This document shows positions 10,656 through 21,152 of a stretch of DNA of 64,000 bases, piece after piece (the stretch's first letter is position 1; every line of letters begins with the position of its first letter). This stretch comes from Chytridium lagenaria (lineage: Eukaryota > Chytridiomycota > Chytridiomycetes > Chytridiales > Chytridiaceae). The DNA lies in the NCBI GenBank assembly GCA_025449115.1, contig JAHLKC010000148.1, positions 33,870 to 97,869 of the forward strand, read 5' to 3'. The translations under genes and the position numbers were made by a program. The notes under the pieces were generated by a model. It made no database searches, was not told the origin of the DNA, and saw only the letters and a program-made list of their open reading frames with translations.

Positions 10656-12095
10656 CTAGGTGAGTAGATCATCTGCCAAAGTTTGGTTGAGGTGCCCCTT
10701 CACAATCCTGTTAATGTTGTCGCGAATGGTGGGTGCTGAAGAGTATTCCTCTGCAGAAATGAGGGCCCGTCGGATGGAATAATCGGGTCGCGCGGGATTG
10801 ATTTTACAGTGGTCTGTAAAAAATCGTTCGGCTAATACAGGTAGCTTCGTAATATCACCGTTATTAGCTATCCTTTGAACGATTTGCAGATCTTGATTGT
10901 AAACTGACGTCCACTTGAGCTTAGGGATCACAGATTCGGAGTTGTCCATTTGAGTTTTTCGTTTGTATAGTTCCAGGAGTGTGCTCGCGTCCTTCCTGTA
11001 CTTCGCTGAGCTGGAAATGGATTTGTGCCGTGCGGAGAGCATGATTTCTGCCTCTCCACCATCACCCCAAACGGCAAAGAGGTAGCCTGTTTTTCGATTT
11101 GAGTGAGTGCCAAAAGGTCCCGGTCTCTTGATGACCTTGTGGCAAAGATTCTTGTATGCGGTTTGGTAGGCGTCATACGAAATATTATTCTTCACGCTCT
11201 TGTCTGGGTTTGGTGAGGCGAGAAGAGCCGTTAATTGATCCTTGTCAGGGAAAAGGAAGCCGGAGACCACGCCGAGAAGTTTGACGTAAATCAGGAGGTG
11301 ACGAATAGGGCATAATTGAGGAAATGTGTCGTCCCGCCATAAGGTAAGATAGACTGGGCTCTTGTCGCTCTTTCCCTTTGCAACGCAATAATCATGTTAG
11401 AGAAATAAAATATATAAATCGTAACCAACCTGTATTTTGATGACCAAGCTCTCCAGCGTCAAATCTGTCGTTATTAATGAAAGATTCTCCTGAATGTCCT
11501 CAAATTCAATATTGATGACTTCATCACACCGCAGGAAAAGACGTATCGCGATGAGGGTGCAAACCCACAGTTCCAGGTCCCACAAGGTTGTAGCTTCAGA
11601 ACCGATTAAGTGATCGCGAATGTCCAAGAGTTCATGCGGTAAGATGGCTGAATCTCCAGAGGCCTGGTAGGATGATCCATTCTTCGTGTTCTCTCCTTTG
11701 GTGTGTTTAAGAAGACGACTTTCAGTAGGATTTCCTGCACTCCACACCTGCGGCACCAGCGGATGCCATCGGCATCCTTTTGGAATCTCGTGAAGAATGG
11801 CATTTGCAGCACATAGCTCGCAAACCTCCTTGTAGGGCCCATTTTGCTTCCGGGTAAGATGTAAATCTCCAATCGCCGAGTACAGTTGGTCGAGGTTGCG
11901 CGGGTCCGACCATTTTCCGTCCGTTGGGATTGGCTCCCCCAAAACATCCTTCACAAGATTATCATCCCGGTCCAAAAGCAATGGATACTCGTCCGGGTCC
12001 CTCCTCTTCCATTGGACGTAAAGGTCGATGGATTCCGGCCTCATGGATGTGCAAAAATGCTTTGGAGGTGTGAGATAATAAGATAACCTCACCAA
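10656..12095 (-). CDS. Crypton tyrosine recombinase, two exons
   Basis: This is a YR-type transposase that would excise and insert a DNA element through a 3'-phosphotyrosine link. Exon 1 is 11430-12095 and exon 2 is 10656-11375. The intron starts gttggttac and ends gcaaag. The catalytic set is visible: first Arg in RLFLRCDEV, the H-x-x-R box THSNRKTGY, a histidine in SARHKSISS and the nucleophile in AKYRKD. The start is uncertain: Met at 12095, or Met at about 12042 (MRPESIDLYVQWKRR) after a possible upstream intron. A paired-Cys stretch (VCELCAAN) precedes the catalytic core. The frame is intact, unlike the relics in the arms. It sits in the spacer of the inverted repeat and is its only complete protein gene. 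Confidence 0.85.
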
Positions 12096-12328
12096 GAGGC
12101 ATGAATGCGTCGCTTATATAGACGTCGTGCCATTATCCTTATTTTCTTATTCCCGTTCCATTCTTTTCCCTCTCGGGGTTTTTCATAGTTTTTCCCCATA
12201 GATACGAGAGAGATTTTTATAGAAGGAAGGTCGGTCGATGTGGTATGCCAACTTATGACATGCTACCACTTTGGTTGAGATGCCTGTTGTTGTTATTTGA
12301 TTCCCCTTTATGAATTGTTTTATAATTT

Positions 12329-12646
12329 GTAGAAAGTTGAGTAGATTCACGTACACCTCTTTAGTCCTGGATTAAGCCCTCTGCACATTCAGGCCAGCCG
12401 CTGGTGGGCTGTGCTATCATTTTTCCCCTTTTATTCACTATGGTGTGTTGAGTTGTACTAGCGGGTGCTCTGTTAGTTTTATTCATTGTAGAAAGTTGAA
12501 TAGATTTACGTGCACCTCTGTAGTCCTGGATTGATCCCGCCCATACATCCAGGCATGGCTGCCCTTGGGCCATGCTTTCTTCATTCTTCTGTTATTCAAT
12601 ATTGTGATATTTAGTTGTACCTGCGGGCGCTCCGGGATTACGCCGC
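12329..12646. repeat. Tandem duplication, about 159-bp unit, two copies
   Basis: GTAGAAAGTTGA starts at 12329 and again at 12488. Both are followed by taGATTyACGTrCACCTCT and AGTCCTGGATT, and each unit ends near TTGTACy(T/A)GCGGG. The copies are diverged. The rest of 12096-13640 (upstream of the Crypton) shows no gene. Confidence 0.8.
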
Positions 12647-13639
12647 TGGGGAGACTACACCTTGAACCAAGACCTTTGAGTCTAAGAAGGCCCGAGCCCT
12701 GGATAGACGCCTCTGTGGCATGATTCCTTCAAAGATTGGGTAGTATAACCACCTCTGTTCTTTTCTTGATTGCGATGACTGGCTATCTAGTTGCCTGTGA
12801 GTGGGAGTGCGGCATGAGCAGGGCCTTAGGTAAAAGAGATCAGATCAGAACATGTTAAAACGGCTTATTGCGGCGATTACGAGGCCTTGTACACTACTAG
12901 GAGTGGATGGACTCTTTCCTTGATGACCCTTCCACTCTAGCGCGTTGGATCTCCGCCTGAGTACCTTTTTCCTTCCTTTTTCCCTCCTTACTTTCATTTA
13001 GATTAGTTTTAGAGCAGAACCACAGCAACTTAAATCCCCGCTGTCACTAAAGGCAGAAGAGGGCTTGACTCTTAATCTAGGAGTACCTCCTAGACGCTAG
13101 TCTTGTCACCTATTATGTGGTTCTCTACCTCTGTATGGCGGGGCTTAGCAGAGGGGGCCATAGAGAGAACTTCACAGAGGCTTCTATTCCAGAACAATGA
13201 GTCCTCGACCGGTTTTGTTGAATATTTTTTTTTCGATTTACAAGATAAGCGGGTATGAAGTGGGATCTGGTTTGACTTACACAGAGGTTAGTTGTGATGT
13301 TTTGTGTATTTTTGTTTGTTAGTTGCGGGGATTTGCGGAGTTGGAAATTACAAGGTTGCAATTTAGGGATTTACGGAGTTTGGGGGAAAGGTTTCTTGAG
13401 GTTAGCACGTTTTTCGCGTTTTGAAAGGTTGGGAAGAAGAGGGGAAGAGGAGAGAGAGGGGCCCTGGGGTTGGAACTTGGGGGGAAGGTTTTTTTTTGAT
13501 CTTTTTTCTCGGAGAGGAGTTTTCTTTTGGGAGATGTGAGAAGATGAGGAGAGTTTTTTTTTTTTTAAGGGAGAGTCAATAAAGGTGGAGTAGTAGTTTG
13601 CTCTATTTGATCGTGTGAGTACGTAGGAAGTGAAGACAA

Positions 13640-14160
13640 GTGGCTAGTAAGGGGAGTAAAACAGTAGCTGAAGGTACACATTACAACGTAACAACAAGCA
13701 ACTTGGATCAGCTTTCTTCCGCGATTGGAGACTGCATCTTACTCGGAACCAATTATGCGCATACAAGGAGGTCTGCAAGCTCTACGTTAGAAAGTCTCTG
13801 GAGGAAGACATTGCAACTGGATGCCGGTGGCATCCTCAGATTCCGTGGGTATGGAGTGCTAGCAATCCGACAAAAAGCTGACTTTTGAAGACAACAAAGG
13901 CCGAAAATACAAAGAACAGATCTGTATATCTAGCAGCTTGAGACAGCGCAATCCTCCCACATAAAATGATGGTTATCCGTGACCACCTAATTGGAAACAA
14001 CGGTGCTACGTTCGGAGACCTTGAGCTCCGCCTCTTTCTTTGTTGCGATGAGGTCATCAATATGATGTTTGAGGACATTTAAGACTACCTATCACTCCTC
14101 ACATCAGACTGGACAGTTGAAAGCCTGGTTGTAAAATTCAGGTCAGATGTGCTGTGAAGA
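13640..14160 (+). pseudogene. Decayed Crypton tyrosine-recombinase fragment, right
   Basis: The translation matches the central Crypton with breaks. LDQLSSAIGD at about 13705 aligns with LDQLYSAIGD, and a shifted frame at about 13980-14115 reads HLIGNNGATFGDLEL then LFLCCDEVINMMFEDI. That second stretch aligns with HLIGSEATTLWDLEL and LFLRCDEVINIEFEDI of the functional gene. The first catalytic Arg is replaced (LFLCCDEV for LFLRCDEV). It runs directly into the right arm and is opposite in orientation to the central copy, as expected for the mirrored relic. Confidence 0.75.
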
Positions 14161-16311
14161 ATTACATAATTCACATGGCCTATAGCTCATAAGGACATTT
14201 TGTCTAAGTCTGTTGAGTTCCGCCATATTCCGCATCGATGAATACATTTACGCGTCATATTGAATCCTCCCTTCCTTTTCCTTTGGGTTTTGTATATGCA
14301 CTTTTTCCCCATGTTTATAGGGCTTATATTGAAGGAGGTGGTGCGCATATGTGCGGTTTATGTGTGTGTGCATATGTTGTGTCTATTTTTCATTTGTATT
14401 TTATGTATTACTTCAACATGCAAAATCTCTTGATCTAATTTGACCTGTTGAATCCAGTAGTTGATATTGAGTTGATTGTCTATCCTATATCCCCACGTGC
14501 GTGGCCTCGTGACGTGATCTCCCCTTCACTCTTAGTTGGATGACAGTCATCCCCTCTGCCCCCTTACAGCCTGGTGAAGCTGCAATCCGGGCGTTTGAGA
14601 CGGAAGGCTGTGATGGAATCCCTCCTCATTCACAGTGTCCTTTAGTTGAGGCTTGGTCAGCTACATTCCACATCTGGCGCTCACCGACCTGATGAGCAGG
14701 CGCTGATGGCAGGCAATGAGTGAGGTTACCCTGTTCAAAGCTCTGAGAGGCAAACAAGAGCCCATGTTCCAAAAGGTGCCATAGTAGGGTGGCGTGGAGA
14801 CTTATAGCTATACCCAATTGCCAGGAGACAATCTGGTGCTGATATTGATATTGGTTTATAAGCAAGGTAAGTTGATAATGAAGATACTAAATATTTTCCC
14901 TTCTCCCTCAAATACGCAGAAGCTCGTGATCACTCACCCACACCATTGCCAAACAACATTAACATCACTTAGATTCAGGAGTACATCCTGTCCCTAGGTG
15001 CTCTGTGAACTTGCTCTGCTGGAGCAACTCCTTTACTCTGCTCGCCTACCCCCTAGTCAAAGCTAGGTAGGGAGGGATGGGTCAAGAGAAGATCACAGTG
15101 CTTTTATTGCTAAAGATGCAAGCTAAATGGTGCAAAGGGAAAAAGTGACAGGAGACCAGTCTACTAAGCACTCTGGAGGGATGATCTATTCCTGCAGCTA
15201 TGGCCCATCCGCCATCTTTTGATATATGTTCGCCTTCTTGGTGCAGTTGATGGCTACCTTTTTCCTAACAAGACCAGACCACTGCCAGATCAATACCTCC
15301 CGTCCTGATTCTTCCATCTAACAGTAATAACGGATGTAGGAAGGTCCTGAGTTGCAGTTTAAACTTGGTTAAGGTGATGGCTGGTATTTACTGCATGATT
15401 GTATGATTAACGTGACTGGATCAAAAGTGATTGTGCAATCAGTTTCTTCATCATCTGTTTCCATAGCTGATCTATATGGAAGTATCTTGCGTATATCCAC
15501 ATCATGGTAGGAGTCCTGGACAGGTGACTCTTCCATTTGCATCTGGGACATGGAGAGATTTCATAGGATAGGTGAACAACAATGCTTGTTCAAGGGCTTT
15601 CTGGCTATGTTGATAACCAAGAAAAACGTCTTTGTGAAAGCAGACGTGAGGATAATTCTGGACGCGTTTGGCTAGGTAATTGTAGACGGCTGCAATTTGC
15701 CTGGATTGTCCTTCATACCCCAAAAGGTATTCTAACTCTGTTTTAGCCTTTGTTTTAAACGTCTGGTGCTGTTCCTTAACAAGTATATGCTAACAACATG
15801 ATTTTTGATGAATCTGACTGACAATTGAGAAATCATCTGTATGAAATATCCTTAATAGTTGAACGCCATACGACCTTCTTTGTTAATGTACCACAGCTAG
15901 TAGTGCATGTGAGTGCTGGGACGCAGGCAGCTTTGTCTGTGTCAGCATTCGATGATTATTAAACTTCTAATTGATCACGCAGCTAACGCGTTGAATTCAT
16001 TCAAATAGGTGGTGCAGGAACAACAGAGATTTAGAGCAGAAATATTTTCATGTTGTATCCTTTACACGGTAGAGGTACTTATCAGCATGAAATCGTAAAC
16101 GTTTTTGTATTAGTGTATGTGTTGGCGCATTGGTAGGTTCGAACAACCAAGATTGCCAACCGACCTCTCCCAAAGCCTTCCCAAGTAAATCCACAAACAA
16201 AGTGAAAATGTCAGCCAGAAAAAAAAAAAAAAAACTTGACTTGTAAAAAAATGCTAATCTGTAGATCAAATTCAACTACCTGCCTGATTCTCGGAATGTC
16301 TGGCAAAAAAA

Positions 16312-16383
16312 TGCCGCCCCCTGGAATCGAACCAGGGTTCTCTCGGCCACAACGAGAAGTAATAACCACTATACTAGAGCGGC
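16312..16383 (-). tRNA. tRNA-His (GTG), right arm
   Basis: Mirror copy of the gene at 6492-6563, with anticodon loop TTGTGGC and acceptor pair GCCGCTC/GGGCGGC. Confidence 0.93.
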
Positions 16384-16411
16384 TGCTAAGAGACAACACT
16401 GTTGTTTGTCA

Positions 16412-16484
16412 CGCCCAACGTGGGGGTCGAACCCACAACCTTCAGATTAAGAGTCTGACGCTCTACCGATTGAGCTAGCCGGGC
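16412..16484 (-). tRNA. tRNA-Lys (CTT), right arm, canonical acceptor
   Basis: Anticodon loop CTCTTAA. Acceptor GCCCGGC pairs with GTTGGGC over seven positions (two G-U), unlike the left copy with its extra G. Confidence 0.95.
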
Positions 16485-16496
16485 CTAAGTGTAAAA

Positions 16497-16570
16497 TGCT
16501 CCGCACAGGGATCGAACCTGTGACCTTGGCGTTATTAGCACCACGCTCTAACCAACTGAGCTAGCGGAGC
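16497..16570 (-). tRNA. tRNA-Ile (AAT), right arm
   Basis: Loop CTAATAA, a full five-base variable loop and a full D-loop. At 74 nt this copy fits the canonical layout better than the 72-nt left copy. Confidence 0.95.
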
Positions 16571-16588
16571 TACGTTGATTTGTCAAAA

Positions 16589-16662
16589 TGGTTGCGTCCA
16601 GGATCGAACTGGAGACCTTCTGTGTGTTAGACAGATGTGATAACCGACTACACCACGCGACC
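16589..16662 (-). tRNA. tRNA-Val (AAC), right arm
   Basis: Same sequence as the left copy in the parts compared, including the C-A mismatch in the acceptor stem. The mismatch therefore predates the duplication. Confidence 0.93.
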
Positions 16663-16688
16663 AAATAAGGTGGGACATTTCTTCCCTA

Positions 16689-16762
16689 CGCTCCTGCGTG
16701 GACTCGAACCACGAACCTTGACGTTAACAGCGTCACGCGCTAACCAGTTGCGCCACAGAAGC
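16689..16762 (-). tRNA. tRNA-Asn (GTT), right arm, intact T stem
   Basis: Loop CTGTTAA and T arm CGTGGTTCGAGTCCACG with a complete stem. The left copy lacks one G here. Confidence 0.95.
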
Positions 16763-16771
16763 AGGCGAAAA

Positions 16772-16844
16772 TGCCGCCTCTCGGGATCGAACCGAGTACC
16801 TTAGCATCTTCAGTGCTACGCTCTCCCAGGTGAGCTAAGGCGGC
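16772..16844 (-). tRNA. tRNA-Phe (GAA), right arm
   Basis: Mirror of 6034-6106, with anticodon loop CTGAAGA. Its first six bases are part of the duplication flanking the truncated LINE at 16851-17160. Confidence 0.95.
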
Positions 16845-16850
16845 TTGTCA

Positions 16851-17160
16851 GGCCTGAAGGTCCTCTGTTATATGCTGTACCCTACAAACATTACCTATAC
16901 CCCGGGTCTCAACTATATCATGATTCGTAAAGACCCCTGGACGGTTTCCTAGATTCCCTCACCTCTCCCCCTTACCCCTTGGACCACGCTCACTCTTTTC
17001 TTATGCTTCTTACCTTCGGTCTGTCATTGTGCCTGAGCCCAGAACGGGACACGTAGGCTTGTTATTTTCTTGGTTTTTCTTAGAATGCGGGGGTCGAGAG
17101 ACTTTTGTATTTTGGGTTTGCTCCAATAAATAACTATAAAAAAAAAAAAAAAAAAAAAAA
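16851..17160 (+). mobile_element. 5'-truncated LINE copy at the mirrored tRNA-Phe site
   Basis: This 310-bp 3' end of a related LINE ends in a poly(A) run at 17136-17160. It is flanked by ggcggcttgtca at 16839-16850 and 17161-17172, the same 12 bp used by the full-length LINE at 322-6027. Shared landmarks with that element's 3' UTR are gcctgagcccagaacgggac, ggcttgttat and caataaataactataa. Between them the sequences differ a great deal, so it is a different copy of the same family. Confidence 0.92.
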
Positions 17161-17181
17161 GGCGGCTTGTCATGTGAAATG

Positions 17182-17625
17182 TGTGACGGAATTTCCCGAT
17201 CTCTTGTATTACTTCAATTTTCTTGTATTACCTTCTTATTGTATTTTCCACTTCGTTTATTTTTCCGCAAGTTGCCGCGCTTAGCCCCAACTTTGCCAAC
17301 TTTATTCGAAGTTCTTTTATTTTCTTACCTTTCTTAGTTAAAACTCGAACTTTCCTTTTCATTCTAAATGTTTCTTTTTTCGAAATTCTTCTTATTTGTT
17401 CTAAAAGCTTCTTAAACTTTCTTTAACTTTCAACTTTATTTTCGTTTTTCGCCTATAAAAGGCTAGCTTTCTCTCTCACTTCTTCAACATCTACTTCTTC
17501 ACAACATTTCTCTTTGAACAGCTTCTTCTTCTTAAATAAAACCCTTCAAAACTCCATCTCTTTTCAAATATCTTCAATATTTCCCCTTTGACGAACTTCG
17601 CCCTAGCTAGGCTCGTTCCGTCACA
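17182..17625 (+). repeat. 5' LTR of gypsy element
   Basis: 444 bp, TGTGACGG to CCGTCACA, with a TATA-like CCTATAAAAGG near 17450. It differs from the 3' LTR around the TATA block and by several indels. It starts 15 bp beyond the duplicated tRNA-Phe start (17161-17166). Confidence 0.93.
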
Positions 17626-17762
17626 TTTGGTAGCACTTCAAAATTCCTCACTCTCTCGAGCCCTCTCTCGCTCCTCACTCCATTTCGAGCCCTCTCTCGC
17701 TCCCTCACTCAATCTTGAGCTCTCTCTCCCTCCTTCACTCCTTCACTTCCCTTCTCCTTACA

Positions 17763-19030
17763 ATGTCACACACACCAGAACTCCCTCAGCAAGTCTCCAC
17801 CAGTGACATCGCCTCGGCCTTTGCAAGCCTTCAGCAGCAGATAGCCCAGCTCCAAGAACGCCTCAACGCCTCAGAAGCCTTGGTCGCCGCCTCTCGTCGC
17901 CTCTCACCAGAAGCCAGAGAACTTCCTGAATTCAAGATCACGTCACGCAAGCCACCATCCTTCTCTGGGGATCTTCGCAAGAAACCAGCTCACGAGGCCA
18001 AGCAGCAATTGATGAATACCTCCACCAAGCCGCTGAAGACGCCAGGCTGTACGGCTTCCTTGGAGATGATGAAGAACCTCAGTTCAAGAACCACAAGACC
18101 TACGTCGACTGGATCTCCACAGGCCTCTCAGGACTCGCCCTCACTCAGTGGAGAAGAATCTCTCCAGACGTCCGTCACCACATGGGCTGGAGAGAGTACT
18201 GTCAGTGGATTCGCGACTCCTTCGCCTCATCACTCACCCTTCAGCAAGCCATTGAATCCCTCGACAAGATAGAGCAAAAGGGTGCCGCCACTCTTTACTC
18301 TCAGCAGTTCAACGAGCTCGTCGCCGCCATTGAAGGATCAGGCATCGTCTACCCAGAAGTCATCCTCTGCTTCAAGTACCGCCGCGGACTCAAGGCCATC
18401 CTCAGGACCAATGAAGATCTTTTCGACATTCAAGACGACCTCCAGAGACTCCAGCGTGCTGCAGAGCGCCTGGATGACTTCCACTGGAGAGAAGGAAACC
18501 ACCAACGCCGCAGCAACCAGAATGATAACCGTCACAAGCCACGCGACCATAATTTTCGTTCCCAAAGGCAAGAAAAGCAACAGCACAACAACGGTCCCAC
18601 TCCCATGGAAATCGACAACCACCCAGCAACCCGGTCCAAGCTCACGATCAAGAAAAGCCCATCTACCGTGCAAATGGTTGGTGTACCTACTGCCGCTCTC
18701 ACGAACATCGCTATGAGCAATGCAACGCCCCAGGAATCCGTCGGAAACAAGTCAAGGTCAACAACACGCAAGTCTCGGAAACGACAGCACCGACGGTCGG
18801 CAACAGTAAGAGGCAATCTGCCTCTCAAACCTGATCAAGACACGGCGTTGCGCGCTCCCTCGGGAGAGTCTTCACCACCTCCCGAGGTCGAGCGCGCTAC
18901 ACTTGACAAGAGTTCCGTGGAGGCTCCCTGTCAAGACGGTTCCATCCACATCCAAACCTCAAAGACCTCATCAAGACGTCGATCGCATCCTCAAGATCTA
19001 CCACGTCGAGAAACAAGACGCCAAGAGTGA
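17763..19030 (+). CDS. Gypsy gag with CCHC zinc knuckle
   Basis: This capsid/nucleocapsid protein packages the element's RNA. The start MSHTPELPQQ at 17763 leads to a helical region (FASLQQQIAQLQERLNA). The frame breaks near 17990 and resumes in the frame of 18182-19030, with WREYCQWIRDSFASSLTLQQ typical of gypsy gag. A CX2CX4HX4C knuckle (CTYCRSHEHRYEQC) is encoded at about 18678 in yet another frame, so there are at least two indels. The coordinates span the broken frames. Confidence 0.8.
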
Positions 19031-19308
19031 CCTTCTCGTCATTCAAGGCACCATCAACGGACGGCACGCCCAAAGTTCTCATAGATGGAGGAGCCACTCA
19101 CTCCTTTGTCAAGGACTCTCTCGCCTTCGCCATCAGCAAACCATCCAACCAAGAAGTTTTCGACATCAAGCTCGCCGCTTCAACACCAAGAGCAGTCAAA
19201 GGACGCCTCTTTCGCGACCTGGAACTCAACATTGACCTCTACGTCACAAGCAAGAATTCATCTCTGCACCAATCGTGTACGACGTCATCCTCGGCAAGGA
19301 TTGGTTGA
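19027..19308 (+). CDS. Gypsy aspartic protease
   Basis: The frame carries VLIDGGATHSFV, matching the D-S/G-G-A active-site context of retroelement proteases, about 20 codons in. It overlaps the start of the reverse-transcriptase frame (YDVILGKDWL at about 19276), which is the conserved end of the protease domain. In a normal element these would be one polyprotein, so the frame change at 19275-19308 is probably an indel. Confidence 0.8.
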   Translation: MTFSSFKAPSTDGTPKVLIDGGATHSFVKDSLAFAISKPSNQEVFDIKLAASTPRAVKGRLFRDLELNIDLYVTSKNSSLHQSCTTSSSARIG

Positions 19309-21152
19309 CACGGGTCAACCCAAGGATAGACTGGACCACCAACACAGTCACCTTTGGCAACAACCGCTGGATCTGTAGAGAACAGATTCCCGTCACTGTG
19401 GAACACATTTCGGCAAAAACATTCAAGCGCCTCGCAAGGTTCCCCAACATCAGACTAGGACTCATCCACCTCAAGGACATCCTCTCGGACAGCTCAGCCT
19501 CAAGCAACCCAGCACCTTCCTGCAATTCAGCTTCCTCTGGCCATCAAGTCCCCACTCATGTCCCTGCGCACGCTCCGGTTTTGAAGACCACCGCTGACGC
19601 CAATGAGAAAGACGCAAGAATCCTGGCTTCGCTTCCTGACAACATCAAGAACATGGTAAAGCAATACCCTGCAGTATTCTCAGAGTACAAAGGAATCCCG
19701 CCTTCAAGACCATCAGACCACCGCATTGACCTTGAAGATCCTTCCGCCAAGCCACCACATAGGCCAATCTACCCTCTCTCGGAAGAAGAACTCCAGACCC
19801 TCAAGAAAGAACTTGAATTCCTCCTGGAAAGCGGTCGCATCAAGCCTTCGGTCTCAGCATACGGCGCTCCAATCTTCTACATTGCCCAAGCAGGCAAGCT
19901 CAGACTCGTGATTGACTACCGCGCCCTCAACAAGAACACAGTCAAGAACCGCACGGCTCTTCCCAACATCACGGAAATACTCGATAGGTTACGCAAGGCC
20001 AAGTTCTTCTCCAAGCTTGACCTGGCATCCGGTTACCACCAGATCCGCATTCGCCCAGAAGATACCGACAAAACCGCCTTCAGAACGAAATACGGCCATT
20101 TTGAATGGGTCGTCATGCCCTTTGGTCTCGCAAACGCCCCAGCCACGTTCCAGTCCATGGTCAACAGCATCTTTCACGACTATGTTGATGAGTTTCTCAT
20201 CGCATACATGGACGACATTCTCATCTTCTCAGAAACCGCCGAAGAACATGAAGAACACCTCCGCAAGGTTTTGGCTCGACTTCAAGAACACCAGCTCCAT
20301 TGTCGCCTTCACAAGTGTTCATTTTTCGCCTCTCAAGTCGAGTATCTCGGTTTTCACGTCGCCAACGGACACCTGGAAGTTTTACCGTCAAGAACCCAAG
20401 CCATTCAAGATTTCGAAACGCCCAAGTCTTGGACAGAACTCCGCTCCTTCATAGGTCTCGCCAACACCATTCACCGGTTCATAGCCCATCACGCAAGCCT
20501 GCTCGCGCCCCTCACTGATCTCCTTCGTGGCGCTGGCAACAAGAAACATCCTGCACCTTTCAAGTGGACACCTGAAAATCAAGCCGCCTTCGAGAAAGTC
20601 AAGCAAGCCCTCGTCTCACCTCAAGTACTCAGTCTTTTCGACCCCTCCAAGCCGGTTCACCTCTACACAGACTGGTCAGAATCCGCCGTTGGAAGCTACG
20701 TCGCTCAGCCAGACGAGAATAATCATGAAGCACCAATCGCCTACGCCTCAAGAAAGTGCAACAGCAGCGAACGCAAGTACCACCCCTACCTCGGTGAAAT
20801 CCTTGCCCTTGTGGAAGCCTTCCGCACGCATCGGCATTACCTAATCGGCAGACAAGTCAAAGTCTTCACGGACCACAGGTCTCTTCAGTACATCCTGGAC
20901 CAGCCCAAGCTTCGCCCTGTGCACCACCGCTGGCTCGCAGATCTCCTCGCCCAAGATTTCGTCATTGAGTGGACTCCAGGCAACTGGAACACTATCGCCG
21001 ACGCTCTTTCGCGACGCCCTCACTCCAAAGATGCAGCAACAGATCCTCACATCAGCCTCAACGCCATCACCACCATCACCAACGACATCCTGGACGCCAT
21101 AAAGAAGCCTTACCAGAAGATCCCGAATTCAAGGAACTTGAACAGTACTTAG
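19275..21152 (+). CDS. Gypsy reverse transcriptase and RNase H
   Basis: A 625-codon open frame. The reverse transcriptase shows LRLVIDYRALN, FSKLDLASGYHQI, MPFGLANAPATF and the catalytic YMDDILIFS. RNase H follows with HLYTDWSESAVG, an EILALVEAF glutamate and FTDHRSLQYI, and ends ADALSRRP. Its catalytic motifs are present. It overlaps the integrase frame at the end, again implying a frameshift inside a single pol. Confidence 0.92.
   Translation: MYDVILGKDWLTRVNPRIDWTTNTVTFGNNRWICREQIPVTVEHISAKTFKRLARFPNIRLGLIHLKDILSDSSASSNPAPSCNSASSGHQVPTHVPAHAPVLKTTADANEKDARILASLPDNIKNMVKQYPAVFSEYKGIPPSRPSDHRIDLEDPSAKPPHRPIYPLSEEELQTLKKELEFLLESGRIKPSVSAYGAPIFYIAQAGKLRLVIDYRALNKNTVKNRTALPNITEILDRLRKAKFFSKLDLASGYHQIRIRPEDTDKTAFRTKYGHFEWVVMPFGLANAPATFQSMVNSIFHDYVDEFLIAYMDDILIFSETAEEHEEHLRKVLARLQEHQLHCRLHKCSFFASQVEYLGFHVANGHLEVLPSRTQAIQDFETPKSWTELRSFIGLANTIHRFIAHHASLLAPLTDLLRGAGNKKHPAPFKWTPENQAAFEKVKQALVSPQVLSLFDPSKPVHLYTDWSESAVGSYVAQPDENNHEAPIAYASRKCNSSERKYHPYLGEILALVEAFRTHRHYLIGRQVKVFTDHRSLQYILDQPKLRPVHHRWLADLLAQDFVIEWTPGNWNTIADALSRRPHSKDAATDPHISLNAITTITNDILDAIKKPYQKIPNSRNLNST

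Larger units (their letters stand above)
14126..16850. repeat. Right arm of large inverted repeat
   Basis: Reverse complement of 6028-8778, with the tRNA array at its outer (right) end. The inner edge is at 14126 (TGGTTGT). The arm is about 25 bp shorter than the left one, and most differences I could see are single-base changes in short runs. Its outer 12 bp (16839-16850) are one copy of the target duplication of the truncated LINE. Confidence 0.95.
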
